64,000 nt of DNA, from positions 62,001-126,000 of the forward strand of contig NZ_QJSP01000013.1 of the NCBI RefSeq assembly GCF_003217475.1. Reading direction: 5' to 3'. Both the position numbers and the translations under genes were made by a program. Source of the DNA: Williamsia limnetica. GTDB taxonomy: Bacteria; Actinomycetota; Actinomycetes; Mycobacteriales; Mycobacteriaceae. A model generated the notes under the pieces. The model worked only from the letters and a program-made list of their open reading frames with translations. It was not told where the DNA came from and made no database searches. Below, piece by piece: positions 47,913-57,108 of the stretch (within the stretch, counting starts at the first letter, position 1; every line of letters begins with the position of its first letter).

Positions 47913-50059
47913 CCGCGGAAGCGTTGTCGGTTCCGGCCGTGGTCGCGGCGGCCCCGGCGGGGACGAAGACCCATTGTCCGTACTGTGGTCTGCAGTGCGC
48001 GATGAAGATCAGCGGCAACGGCGCCGCTGACGCCGAGGTGGCCCCGCGGCAGTTCCCGACCAACAAGGGCGGGTTGTGCCAGAAGGGTTGGACGGCGGCC
48101 GAGGTGCTGCGCAACCCGAACCGGCTGACAACGCCTCTGGTCCGCCGCGACGGCGTCCTGACCCCGACCACGTGGGACGATGCGCTCGATGTGGTCGCGT
48201 CGGGGTTCGCGAGAGCGCGCCGTGAGCACGGTGCGGACGCCGTCGGCATCTTCGGTGGCGGTGGGCTGACCAACGAGAAGGCGTACCAACTGGGCAAGTT
48301 CGCCCGGGTCGCGTTGGGCACGTCGAACATCGATTACAACGGTCGGTTCTGCATGAGTTCGGCGGCCGCGGCAGGCATCAAGTCGTTCGGACTCGATCGG
48401 GGTCTGCCGTTCCCGCTCGCCGACATCGGATTCGCGCGGGCCATCGTGATCCTCGGTGGCAACGTCGCCGAGACGATGCCGCCCATGGTCGGTCATCTGA
48501 TGACCGCTGCCCGGGCGGGTGGGCTGGTGGTGGCAGATCCGCGCCGCACCGCCACGGTCGAACGTGCGGTCGCCGACGGCGGAGTACACCTGCAATTGGC
48601 CCCGGGCACCGACATGCTGTTGGCCTTGGGGATGGCCCACATCGCGGTGACCGAGGGATACGCCGACCTCGACTACATCGCCGACCGCACCTCGGGATTC
48701 GACGACTTCTGGCGTGTTGCCGGCCAATGGTGGCCGGAGCGGGCCGAGCGCGTCACCGGGGTGCCGGTCGCCGCGATGCGGCGGACCGTGGCCTTGCTCG
48801 CCGCGTCCCGCGACAACGGAACCGGCGCTTACATTCTCACCGCGCGTGGCGCGGAACAGCATTCGACAGGGACCGACACCGTCAGCGCGGTGATCGGGTT
48901 GTCGCTGCTGCTCGGGCTGTGTGGCCGCAAGGGTAGCGGTTACGGCTGCATCACCGGCCAGGGCAACGGGCAAGGTGGCCGCGAGCACGGCCAGAAGGCC
49001 GACCAGCTCCCGGGCTACCGCAAGATCGCCGACCCCGCCGCGCGTGCGCACGTCGCGAAGGTGTGGGGCATCGACCCCGATGACCTGCCGGGGCCTGGAC
49101 AGAGCGCCTATGAACTTCTCGAATCGCTGGGCCGGCCGGGAGGGCCCAAGATGTTGATGGTCCACGGGGCCAACCTGGCGGTGTCCGCCCCGCGGGCAGG
49201 ACATATCGTCGATCGGCTGGCGTCCCTGGACATGTTGGTGGTCAACGACTTCCTCCTCTCCGAGACCGCCGCCATGGCCGATGTGGTCCTTCCCGTCCTG
49301 CAATGGGCAGAGGAAGAGGGCACCATGACCTCGCTCGAGGGACGCGTGCTGCGCCGGCGGCAGGCTGTGCCGGTGGCCGAGGGAGCCCGGAGCGAACTCG
49401 AGGTCCTCTCGGAGTTGGCGATCCGGCTGGGGCAGCCTGCGGAGCGTTTTCCGACGGATCCCCGCGTGGTCTTCGACGAGCTCCGCAGGGCGTCGGCCGG
49501 CGGGCCTGCCGACTACACCGGTGTCACCTACGAACGTCTTGACAACGATGAGGCGATCCACTGGCCGTGTCCCGAGGTAGGTCATCCCGGCACCCCCCGG
49601 ATGTTCCTGCAACGCTTCGCCACCGACGACGGTCGAGCGAAGTTCGTGGCGGTCGACCACCATGGACCCACCGAACCGGTCGATGCGGAGTTCCCCCTGG
49701 TGTGCACCACGGGCCGGGTCCTCACGCACTACCAGTCCGGTGCGCAGACCAGGCACGTCAAAGCCCTTGCGGACGCGGCGGGACCGATGTTCGTCGAGGT
49801 GAACACCGATACCGCGGAGCGACTCGGAATCGCCGATGGAGCACAGGTCTTGATGACCTCCCGACGCGGGTCGGCAACCGCCGCCGCCCGCTGCGTCGAT
49901 TCGCTGCGACCGGACACCGTGTTCCTGCCGTTCCATTACGCCGGGGACCAGCGCGCAAACCTGCTGACCAACCCCGCCCTCGATCCGACCAGCCGCATGC
50001 CTGAGTTCAAGGCCTGCGCCGTGCGGCTCGAAGCGCTCGAAGCAGTGGAGGTCCAGTGA
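47909..50059 (+). CDS. nasA: Assimilatory nitrate reductase, molybdopterin catalytic subunit
   Basis: A 716-residue molybdoenzyme reducing nitrate to nitrite in the cytosol. The 4Fe-4S site uses Cys23, Cys26, Cys30 and Cys57 (CPYCGLQC...GGLC). The molybdopterin domains follow, with FGGGGLTNEKAY and GRFCMSSAAAAG, and a C-terminal dinucleotide-binding domain (GRVLTHYQSGAQT). There is no Tat signal, consistent with a cytosolic enzyme. GTG 47909 overlaps the narK stop. Its C-terminus lacks the extra BFD-like iron-sulfur domain; that domain is on the next gene instead. Confidence 0.94.
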   Translation: MTAEALSVPAVVAAAPAGTKTHCPYCGLQCAMKISGNGAADAEVAPRQFPTNKGGLCQKGWTAAEVLRNPNRLTTPLVRRDGVLTPTTWDDALDVVASGFARARREHGADAVGIFGGGGLTNEKAYQLGKFARVALGTSNIDYNGRFCMSSAAAAGIKSFGLDRGLPFPLADIGFARAIVILGGNVAETMPPMVGHLMTAARAGGLVVADPRRTATVERAVADGGVHLQLAPGTDMLLALGMAHIAVTEGYADLDYIADRTSGFDDFWRVAGQWWPERAERVTGVPVAAMRRTVALLAASRDNGTGAYILTARGAEQHSTGTDTVSAVIGLSLLLGLCGRKGSGYGCITGQGNGQGGREHGQKADQLPGYRKIADPAARAHVAKVWGIDPDDLPGPGQSAYELLESLGRPGGPKMLMVHGANLAVSAPRAGHIVDRLASLDMLVVNDFLLSETAAMADVVLPVLQWAEEEGTMTSLEGRVLRRRQAVPVAEGARSELEVLSELAIRLGQPAERFPTDPRVVFDELRRASAGGPADYTGVTYERLDNDEAIHWPCPEVGHPGTPRMFLQRFATDDGRAKFVAVDHHGPTEPVDAEFPLVCTTGRVLTHYQSGAQTRHVKALADAAGPMFVEVNTDTAERLGIADGAQVLMTSRRGSATAAARCVDSLRPDTVFLPFHYAGDQRANLLTNPALDPTSRMPEFKACAVRLEALEAVEVQ

Positions 50060-51507
50060 CCACGCGCGTGGTGATCATCGGTAACGGGATGGCCGGGGCC
50101 CGCCTCCAAGAGGAGCTACACCGGCTCGACCCCATGGGTGCTCAGGTGACCAGTGTGGTGATCGGTGACGAGCCGAACGCCGCTTACAACCGCATTTTGA
50201 TGTCGAATGTGGTTGCGGGTCGGATTCGCCCTGCCGACACCATGATCCGCGCAGCGGGCTGGTATGCCGAGCGCAATCTCGAGACTCACACCGGGGTCCG
50301 GGTCACATCGATCGACAGGGACGCCCGCCGCGTGCACTGCGACGACGGCACCGTACATCACTACGACCGGCTCGTCTTTGCCACCGGCAGCAGGGCTTTC
50401 ATCCCGCCCATCGACGGTGCGATCACGGAGACCGGTGCCCCGATCCCTGGCGTCATCGCCTTCCGCAACCTCGCCGATTGTGAAGCCATCGTCTCGGCTC
50501 TGCAAGAGGACACGCGCGTCGTCGTGGTCGGCGGTGGCCTGCTCGGCCTGGAGGCGGCCCGCGGTGCTCTGCTGCGCGGCGCCCAGGTGACGGTGGTTCA
50601 CCCGCGGGCGTACCCGATGGAGAAGCAGATGGATGCCGCCGGTGGCGCGGTGCTGTCCCGGGTGCTGCGTGAGATCGGGATGGACGTGGTGCTCGGCACC
50701 CGGGTGACCGCAGTGCGCGATACACCCGGCAGCGGCCGTGAAGTGGTGCTCGCAGACGGGTCGACGCTGGGAGCGGACCTTGTGATCGTCACCGCCGGGA
50801 TCGCGCCCAACATCGAACTCGCCGCCGAGGCAGACATCGCCACCGAGCGAGGCATCCTCGTCGACGACCAGCTGCGGACGAGCGATCGGGCAGTCTTCGC
50901 GATCGGTGAATGCGCCCAGCATCGCGATATCGTCTACGGTCTGGTGCAACCGGGGTGGGAGATGGCCGAGACCGTCGCACAGAACCTACTCACCCGCGAA
51001 CCGACCGGATACGAAGGTACGCAGCAGATCCTGCGCCTCAAAGCCCACGACATCGATCTCGCGTCGATGGGCGAGGTCGACACCGACCCGAGCGACCTCG
51101 AGGCCGAGGTGCTGACCCTTTCGGACCCACATCGTGGTCGCTACGCCAAAGTAGTTGTGCGCAAAGAACGATTGGTCGGGGCTGTCCTGCTCGGCAATCC
51201 CGAGGTCGTAGGGACGATCACTCAGCTGTTCGATTCGGGTGCGCCGGTGCCCACCGACCGGATGACGTTGCTGCTCGGCCATCTGACCGGCGGTGCAACC
51301 GAATCCGCCAGCCCGGCGCAGATGCCCGGCGAAGCCATCATCTGTCGCTGCAACACGGTGTCCAAGAAGAACCTCACCGACGCCTGGCGCAAAGGAGCGC
51401 GCAACCCGCTCGCGATGGCAGAGGCAACACGTGCCACCACTGGTTGCGGGAGTTGCGAATCGGTGGTCGAAGGATTGTGCGAGTGGCTGGCAACAGCCGA
51501 TGCGTGA
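50056..51507 (+). CDS. FAD/NAD(P)-dependent oxidoreductase with BFD-type 2Fe-2S domain (nitrate reductase partner)
   Basis: A 483-residue flavoprotein. It has an FAD motif at the start (VVIIGNGMAGARLQEE), an NAD(P) motif VVVVGGGLLGLEAARGALL near 155-172, FAIGECAQH, and a C-terminal bacterioferritin-associated-ferredoxin-like domain with CRCNTVSKKNL and TGCGSC. This is the N-terminal half of NirB without the siroheme half, the layout of NasB/NasC electron-transfer subunits. It most likely passes NAD(P)H electrons to the preceding nitrate reductase. GTG 50056 overlaps that gene's stop. Confidence 0.9.
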   Translation: MTTRVVIIGNGMAGARLQEELHRLDPMGAQVTSVVIGDEPNAAYNRILMSNVVAGRIRPADTMIRAAGWYAERNLETHTGVRVTSIDRDARRVHCDDGTVHHYDRLVFATGSRAFIPPIDGAITETGAPIPGVIAFRNLADCEAIVSALQEDTRVVVVGGGLLGLEAARGALLRGAQVTVVHPRAYPMEKQMDAAGGAVLSRVLREIGMDVVLGTRVTAVRDTPGSGREVVLADGSTLGADLVIVTAGIAPNIELAAEADIATERGILVDDQLRTSDRAVFAIGECAQHRDIVYGLVQPGWEMAETVAQNLLTREPTGYEGTQQILRLKAHDIDLASMGEVDTDPSDLEAEVLTLSDPHRGRYAKVVVRKERLVGAVLLGNPEVVGTITQLFDSGAPVPTDRMTLLLGHLTGGATESASPAQMPGEAIICRCNTVSKKNLTDAWRKGARNPLAMAEATRATTGCGSCESVVEGLCEWLATADA

Positions 51508-51527
51508 AAATGACGAAGGAGTACAGC

Positions 51528-54077
51528 GTGCCCAGTAAGACAGTAGTTGTGGTCGGCCACGGAATGGTCGGGCACCGATTCGTCCAAGAACTTCGGGAGC
51601 GGGATGTCACCGATCAGTGGCAGATCGTCGTCGTCTGCGAGGAGCCCATCCCCGCGTATGACCGGGTGGGCCTGTCGTCCTACGTCGACAGCTGGGATCC
51701 CGCTGCCCTGGCGTTGGACGGGAACACCTATCCGGGTGATCCTCTGGTCCACCTGCTGACCGGTCGCCGCGTTGCGCGTATCAACCGGGTGTCGCGGACG
51801 GCGGTGCTCGAGGACGACTCCAGCATCGTCTTCGATGCCCTTGTGCTGGCCACCGGTTCGTATCCCTTCGTGCCCCCTGTGGCGGGTTCGGATTCCGAGA
51901 ACTGTTTTGTGTACCGCACTCTCGACGATCTCGACAAGATCCGCGCCCGCGCGGAGGCTGCACCTGATGGCGCGAAAGCCGTGGTGGTCGGCGGTGGCCT
52001 GCTCGGCCTCGAGGCGGCGAACGCGCTCAAACTCCTGGGTCTGGCGCCACACGTGGTCGAGTTCGCGCCTCGGCTGATGCCGTTGCAGGTCGACGAGGGC
52101 GGTGGGGCGCTGCTCGCGAATCTGGTCGAGGGGCTGGGCGTGGCAGTACACGCAGGCGTCGGGACCAGTGCGATCGAGCAGCACGACGACGGGATGATGA
52201 CGGTCACGTTGTCCGATGAGAGCACCATCGATGATGCTGCGCTGCTGGTCTTCTCGGCCGGCGTCCGACCCCGCGATCAGCTGGCACGAGACGCCGACCT
52301 CGCCGTGGGGGAGCGCGGCGGCGTACTCGTCGACGACGGCTGCCGCACGGCTGACCCCGACATCTACGCCATCGGCGAGGTGGCCGCGGTGAACGGCCGT
52401 TGCTACGGCCTGGTGGCGCCCGGCTATCACACCGCCGAGGTGGTCGCCGACCGCCTGCTCGGAGGACATTCGCAGTTCCCGGGTGCAGACCTCTCGACGA
52501 AACTCAAACTCCTCGGCGTGGACGTGGCCAGCTTCGGAGATGCGATGGGCACCACCGAAGGTGCACTCGAGGTGGTCTTCAACGACCCCGTGGCTGGGAC
52601 GTACGCGAAAGTGGTGGTCTCGGACGACGCGAAGACCCTACTCGGTGGGGTACTCGTCGGTGACGCCACGCAATACGCGCTGCTCAAACCGATGGTCGGC
52701 GGCCCGGTGCCCGGCGACCCGGCAGCGCTGATCGCGCCCGCAGCGGGTGAAGGTGTGGGGATCTCGGCATTGCCCGACAGTGCAGAGATCTGCTCGTGCA
52801 ACGGTGTCAGCAAGGGCGACATCTGTGGCGCGATAGCCCATGGCGCTCAGGATGTCTCGGCTGTCAAAACGTGCACCAAGGCCGGCACCACCTGCGGAGG
52901 CTGCATACCGTCGATCACGAGACTCCTCGCGGACTCGGGCGTCGAGATCTCCAAGTCCCTGTGTGAGCACTTCTCGCAGTCGCGCAGCGAGCTGTTCGAG
53001 ATCGTGCAGGCCACCGGTATCCGTACGTTCAGCGACCTGGTGGCGCGGCACGGCACCGGCGCGGGGTGCGAGATCTGCAAGCCCACGGTCGCCTCGATCC
53101 TGGCGTCGACGTCCAGCGATCACATCCTGGCCGGGGAGCAGGCCGGGTTGCAGGACACCAATGACCATTTCCTGGCGAACATCCAGAAGAACGGCACCTA
53201 TTCGGTGGTGCCGCGTATGCCGGGCGGAGAGGTGACGCCGGATCAATTGATCGTGATCGGTCAGGTCGCCAAGGACTTCGGCCTGTACACCAAGGTCACC
53301 GGTGGGCAGCGGATCGATCTGTTCGGTGCGCGGGTCGAAGAATTACCGCTGATCTGGCGCCGCCTGGTCGAGGCCGGGATGGAGTCGGGGCAGGCGTACG
53401 GCAAGAGTCTGCGCACAGTGAAGAGCTGTGTCGGCAGTACCTGGTGCCGTTACGGGGTCCAGGACTCGGTGGGAATGGCTGTTGATCTCGAAAGGCGTTA
53501 CCGCGGTTTGCGTTCACCCCACAAGATCAAGTTCGGGGTGTCCGGGTGTGCACGGGAGTGTGCGGAGGCACGGGGCAAGGATGTCGGCGTCATCGCTACC
53601 GAACACGGCTGGAATCTGTATGTCGGCGGCAACGGCGGTCAGAGTCCGGCACACGCCCAGTTGCTGGCCTCCGGGATCGACGATGAGACCCTCGTCGCCT
53701 ACATCGACCGGTATCTGATGTTCTACATCCGGACCGCTGACCGCCTGCAGCGCACCGCCCCCTGGATCGCCGGCCTCGAAGGTGGCCTGGATCACCTCAA
53801 AGCCGTTGTGTGTGATGACAGTCTCGGCATCGCCGCCGAGCTCGAGTCGGCAATGGCGCAGCACGTGGCCGGCTACAAGGACGAATGGGCAGGGGTGCTC
53901 GACGACGAGGAAAAACTGTCCAGGTTCGTCTCCTTCGTCAATGCACCCGCCGAGCCCGACCCAACCATCGAGTTCTCGGAGGGTGCCGGCCGCAAAGTGC
54001 CGGTACTCTTGGGAACACCGCAGCCCGGCGCAGCCCGCCGGCGAACGGAGGAATCTGACGATGAGTCTCGTCGATGA
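51528..54077 (+). CDS. nirB: NAD(P)H nitrite reductase large subunit NirB
   Basis: An 849-residue siroheme enzyme reducing nitrite to ammonium. FAD and NAD domains come first (VVVVGHGMVGHRFVQEL; VVVGGGLLGLEAANALK), then a BFD-like 2Fe-2S region near residue 420-470 (CSCNGVSKGDICG; CTKAGTTCGGC), then the nitrite/sulfite reductase domains with siroheme-4Fe-4S ligands in CVGSTWC (about 634-640) and CARECAEA (about 674-678). GTG 51528 has AAGGAG upstream; an ATG at 51510 is less well placed. nirD overlaps its end. Confidence 0.96.
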   Translation: MPSKTVVVVGHGMVGHRFVQELRERDVTDQWQIVVVCEEPIPAYDRVGLSSYVDSWDPAALALDGNTYPGDPLVHLLTGRRVARINRVSRTAVLEDDSSIVFDALVLATGSYPFVPPVAGSDSENCFVYRTLDDLDKIRARAEAAPDGAKAVVVGGGLLGLEAANALKLLGLAPHVVEFAPRLMPLQVDEGGGALLANLVEGLGVAVHAGVGTSAIEQHDDGMMTVTLSDESTIDDAALLVFSAGVRPRDQLARDADLAVGERGGVLVDDGCRTADPDIYAIGEVAAVNGRCYGLVAPGYHTAEVVADRLLGGHSQFPGADLSTKLKLLGVDVASFGDAMGTTEGALEVVFNDPVAGTYAKVVVSDDAKTLLGGVLVGDATQYALLKPMVGGPVPGDPAALIAPAAGEGVGISALPDSAEICSCNGVSKGDICGAIAHGAQDVSAVKTCTKAGTTCGGCIPSITRLLADSGVEISKSLCEHFSQSRSELFEIVQATGIRTFSDLVARHGTGAGCEICKPTVASILASTSSDHILAGEQAGLQDTNDHFLANIQKNGTYSVVPRMPGGEVTPDQLIVIGQVAKDFGLYTKVTGGQRIDLFGARVEELPLIWRRLVEAGMESGQAYGKSLRTVKSCVGSTWCRYGVQDSVGMAVDLERRYRGLRSPHKIKFGVSGCARECAEARGKDVGVIATEHGWNLYVGGNGGQSPAHAQLLASGIDDETLVAYIDRYLMFYIRTADRLQRTAPWIAGLEGGLDHLKAVVCDDSLGIAAELESAMAQHVAGYKDEWAGVLDDEEKLSRFVSFVNAPAEPDPTIEFSEGAGRKVPVLLGTPQPGAARRRTEESDDESRR

Positions 54078-54450
54078 CACACGCGCGACCGATGTCGCGA
54101 CCAGCTGGACAGACGCGTGCCGCCTCGGCCAACTGGTGCCGGGCCGGGGTGTCGCCGTGCTGTTGCCCGATGGCGAGCAGGTAGCCCTGTTCCTGGTGCC
54201 GGACCTGCATGGCACGGAGGAAGCCGGGCCGAGACTGTACGCCGTCGGCAACATCGATCCGTTCGGACAGGCGGCAGTGATGTCGCGGGGGCTGGTCGGT
54301 GACCGGTCCGGCGAACCGACCGTCGCGTCCCCACTACTCAAGCAGGTCTTCTCCCTGGTGGACGGACGCTGTCTGAGCGACGAGAATGTATCTTTGCCCG
54401 TCTACGACGTGCGTGTAGAGGCCGACCTGATCCAGGTCAGGTCCGGATAG
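54061..54450 (+). CDS. nirD: Nitrite reductase small subunit NirD
   Basis: A 129-residue Rieske-fold protein. Like other NirD proteins it lacks the Cys/His pairs that bind the 2Fe-2S cluster in true Rieske proteins, and keeps the fold: YAVGNIDPFGQAAVMSRG, then PTVASPLLKQVFSLVDGRCL. It assembles with NirB. The ATG lies inside the last 17 bases of nirB and is preceded by GGAGG, so the two are translated in a coupled way. Confidence 0.93.
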   Translation: MSLVDDTRATDVATSWTDACRLGQLVPGRGVAVLLPDGEQVALFLVPDLHGTEEAGPRLYAVGNIDPFGQAAVMSRGLVGDRSGEPTVASPLLKQVFSLVDGRCLSDENVSLPVYDVRVEADLIQVRSG

Positions 54451-54469
54451 CGTGAAGCATGGAGGTGCT

Positions 54470-55639
54470 GTGAAAGCGGGTGACCGGCCAACCGAATGCG
54501 AGACCGGACCATTGACCGGGTTCACGATCGGGATCACGGCTGCGCGCCGTGCCGACGAGTTCGCCGCGTTGCTGGAGAGACGTGGCGCGCAGGTCGAGCA
54601 TGCGCCGGCCATTCAGATCATTCCACTGGCCGATGACGCAGAACTGCGGTCGGTCACTGAGTTGATCGTTGCCGATCCACCCGAAATCGTGGTTGCCACA
54701 ACCGGTATCGGTTTCCGGGGCTGGATGGAGGCTGCCGAGGACTGGGGGATTGCCGAGAGTCTGATCGGCTCGCTCGAGCGCTCACGGGTCCTTGCCCGAG
54801 GGCCGAAGGCGAAAGGTGCGATCCGTGCCGGAGGGTTGCGGGAGGAATGGTCACCGCCCAACGAGTCGTCGAGCGAGGTTCTCGAGCATCTTCTCGACGA
54901 GGGAGTCGAGGGGACCCGTATCGGCGTCCAGTTGCACGGTGCGACCACCGAGTGGGAGCCATTGCCGGACTTCTGCGAGGTGCTGCGTGAGGCGGGCGCC
55001 GAGGTGTTGCCGATCCCGGTGTACCGGTGGTTGCCACCTCGCGACACCACGGCCATCGATCAGATGATCTCCCAGATCATCAACTTCGACCTCGACGCGG
55101 TGTCGTTCACCAGCGCACCTGCCGTCGCATCGATGCTCGGGCGCGCACAGGACACCGGTCGACTGGAACCGTTTCTCGAGGCACTGCGGACCGATGTGCA
55201 CGCGATGTGCGTCGGGTCCATCACAGCCGGACCCCTGGCCGCGTTGCGCGTACCGACCTCGCGACCGGCTCGTTACCGGCTGGGTGCACTCGCCAGGCAC
55301 ATCACCGAGGAACTGCCGCGGCGGGTTCCCACGTTTCGCGTCGCAGGTCACGACATGAGTATCCGGAGCCGGTCCGTGATGGTCGATGCCGCGCTTCGGC
55401 CCTTGTCCCCGGCCGGGCTGACCTTGCTCAAGGCTCTGGCCCGCAGGCCGGGCCGAGTGGTGTCGCGCCAGGCCTTGCTCACCGAACTCCCGGGCGGTGG
55501 CGACGACACCCATGCGGTCGAGACGGCGATGGCCAGGCTGCGGGCGGGACTCGGTGATTCGCGAATGATCCAGACCGTCGTCAAGCGCGGCTATCGGTTG
55601 TCCGTCGATGTCGAGTACGAGGAGGGGGAGGGCACATGA
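54470..55639 (+). CDS. Uroporphyrinogen-III synthase fused to a winged-helix DNA-binding domain
   Basis: A 389-residue fusion. The first 260 residues match HemD (two alternating lobes, with ATTGIGFRGW and DAVSFTSAPAVASML). The C-terminal 100 residues are an OmpR-type winged helix: LSPAGLTLLKALARRPGRVVSRQALL, then HAVETAMARLRAGLG and VVKRGYRL. This fusion is known in mycobacteria (Rv0260c-like). It could both make the siroheme precursor and regulate the operon, but regulation is inferred. GTG 54470 has GGAGG upstream; GTG 54452 would add six residues. The stop overlaps the next start. Confidence 0.9.
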   Translation: MKAGDRPTECETGPLTGFTIGITAARRADEFAALLERRGAQVEHAPAIQIIPLADDAELRSVTELIVADPPEIVVATTGIGFRGWMEAAEDWGIAESLIGSLERSRVLARGPKAKGAIRAGGLREEWSPPNESSSEVLEHLLDEGVEGTRIGVQLHGATTEWEPLPDFCEVLREAGAEVLPIPVYRWLPPRDTTAIDQMISQIINFDLDAVSFTSAPAVASMLGRAQDTGRLEPFLEALRTDVHAMCVGSITAGPLAALRVPTSRPARYRLGALARHITEELPRRVPTFRVAGHDMSIRSRSVMVDAALRPLSPAGLTLLKALARRPGRVVSRQALLTELPGGGDDTHAVETAMARLRAGLGDSRMIQTVVKRGYRLSVDVEYEEGEGT

Positions 55640-56355
55640 ACATCAGAGAATCGCTGAGCATCGCGGGTATCGGTGCCACCCCGATCCTGGTTGCTCACGG
55701 CACCCGTTCGAAACACGGCGTTGCCATGATCGCCGATCTGGCCGAGAAGGTGTCGGCGCAGATCGGGACCACGCGCGTGGCATTCGTCGACGTGCTGGGG
55801 CCGTCGCCGTCGGAGGTCCTCGGTGAGGTCGACGGCCCGGCGATCGTCGTTCCGGCGTTTCTGGCAGAGGGATATCACGTCCGCAAGGATCTGCCTGACC
55901 ACGTCGAAGCCAGCGGACATCCGGCGACGTCGGTCTCGCGGGCACTGGGTCCTGATCCGGAGCTCGCCCGGGTCCTCGCGCAGCGTTTGACCGAATGTGG
56001 TTGGCGCCGCGGCGACTCGGTGGTCTTGGCTGCGGCCGGTTCGTCGGACCTGTTCGCGCTCGGGCAGGTTCGCCGAGCAGCGAATCTGTTGGGAGCGATG
56101 ATCGGTGAGCGTGTCCCGGTGGGGTACGTCGCCACCGCGAGTCCGCGGATCGCGGACGTGGTGGCCGAAACGCGCTCTCGCACCGGTCGTCGGGTGTTCA
56201 TCGCCTCATATCTGTTGGCGCATGGTCTTTTTCATGATCGGCTGCACGCTGCGGGAGCAGATGGCGTCGCGCAGCCGCTCGGTGCCGACCCCCGAGTGGT
56301 CGACCTCGTCGTCCGCCGCATGCGATCGGTCCGCCCGGTGGTTGCGAACTCCTGA
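55636..56355 (+). CDS. Sirohydrochlorin chelatase (CbiX/SirB-like)
   Basis: A 239-residue class II chelatase that would insert iron into sirohydrochlorin to make siroheme for NirB. The first lobe begins PILVAHGTRSKHGVA, with the metal-binding His in AHGTR, and a second His in GYHVRKDLP; the second lobe repeats the fold (VVLAAAGSSD, ASYLLAHGLFHDRL). ATG 55636 overlaps the preceding stop. It is the last gene of the nitrate operon and mirrors Rv0259c in M. tuberculosis. Confidence 0.9.
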   Translation: MNIRESLSIAGIGATPILVAHGTRSKHGVAMIADLAEKVSAQIGTTRVAFVDVLGPSPSEVLGEVDGPAIVVPAFLAEGYHVRKDLPDHVEASGHPATSVSRALGPDPELARVLAQRLTECGWRRGDSVVLAAAGSSDLFALGQVRRAANLLGAMIGERVPVGYVATASPRIADVVAETRSRTGRRVFIASYLLAHGLFHDRLHAAGADGVAQPLGADPRVVDLVVRRMRSVRPVVANS

Positions 56356-56361
56356 CCCCGC

Positions 56362-56432
56362 CTCCCGAAAATGGGTCATTTTGGCGAACAAAACACCAGG
56401 TGGGGGCCGCCAAAAGGACCCAATTTCGGGAG
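56362..56432. terminator. Nested palindrome ending the nitrate operon
   Basis: The 16-bp outer arms (56362-56377 with 56417-56432, one mismatch) begin CTCCCGAAA. An inner 8-bp stem TTTTGGCG (56379-56386) with CGCCAAAA (56408-56415) lies within. It follows the chelatase stop by a few bases and faces the convergent SnoaL-like gene ending at 56518. Confidence 0.7.
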
Positions 56433-56517
56433 CGGGCCGCTGCCAGTACTCTGATCTCACCGATTCGTGTCCTTGTCGGCATTCAGGTTGTCGCCCTTGC
56501 GTGACTATACAGAAGCC

Positions 56518-57108
56518 TCACGTAACACTGTTTTTGACAAACGCCGAGATCGCTTTCCACTCGTCTGAGCGAAGATCTCCGAATGCTGATTCGGCAATCG
56601 AGTACGAAGGATCTTGTGCCGAGGACGCACCAGGTATTGCAACAGGAACCGGGATCGGAGAGATCGGTGTTGCCATATCGGCCAAGGCGGTCCGCTCTGC
56701 GATCCGCCAATGACCGTCAGCGCCTCGCTCGAATCGATCTACGTACCGTCCGTGGCCAATGAAGTTTCTCTCCAGGTCATCGTACGGCTCCTGCCAGTGG
56801 TGGGCGAGAACGTACGACTCTGCCACGGCAACATCCCCATTTACCTCGCACAGATGGTTCGCGATCACGTGACGTGTGCCTCCGAACTCCCTGAGGAGCG
56901 GAAAGCACCAACCTATGAACTCATCTGCGGTTCCGGCGAAGCCAATATGATGATCAATGGCGCCGTCGTGGTAGCAACTGCGGACGAGGTCCGCATCGAT
57001 TCGATCGATGCCACGGCAGTATCGCGATACCACATCGAGAATTGCCTGGCGGTCCGCCAGGTACCGCACCGTCTCAGTTGCGTGTGCTGGGTCGGGCCCG
57101 TAATTCAC
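56518..57108 (-). CDS. SnoaL-like (NTF2-fold) protein 1
   Basis: A 196-residue protein of the SnoaL_4-type NTF2 fold: LADRQAILDVVSRYCRGIDRIDADLVRSCYHDGAIDHH spread over about 14-52, then TRHVIANHLCEVNGDVAVAESYVLAHH and ERNFIGHGRYVDRFERG. The Tyr, Asp and His residues of the pocket are typical of small-molecule cyclases, hydratases and isomerases. Start: GTG 57108, overlapping the stop of the oxidoreductase gene upstream (GTGA). Substrate is unknown. Context suggests a step in the local catabolic route. Confidence 0.85.
   Translation of the reverse strand: MNYGPDPAHATETVRYLADRQAILDVVSRYCRGIDRIDADLVRSCYHDGAIDHHIGFAGTADEFIGWCFPLLREFGGTRHVIANHLCEVNGDVAVAESYVLAHHWQEPYDDLERNFIGHGRYVDRFERGADGHWRIAERTALADMATPISPIPVPVAIPGASSAQDPSYSIAESAFGDLRSDEWKAISAFVKNSVT

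Noticed and set aside
47816-49936. Minus-strand open frame of 706 codons opposite the nitrate reductase
   Set aside because: It is fully antisense to an intact molybdoenzyme gene, of His/Arg/Gly-rich composition with no recognisable family.
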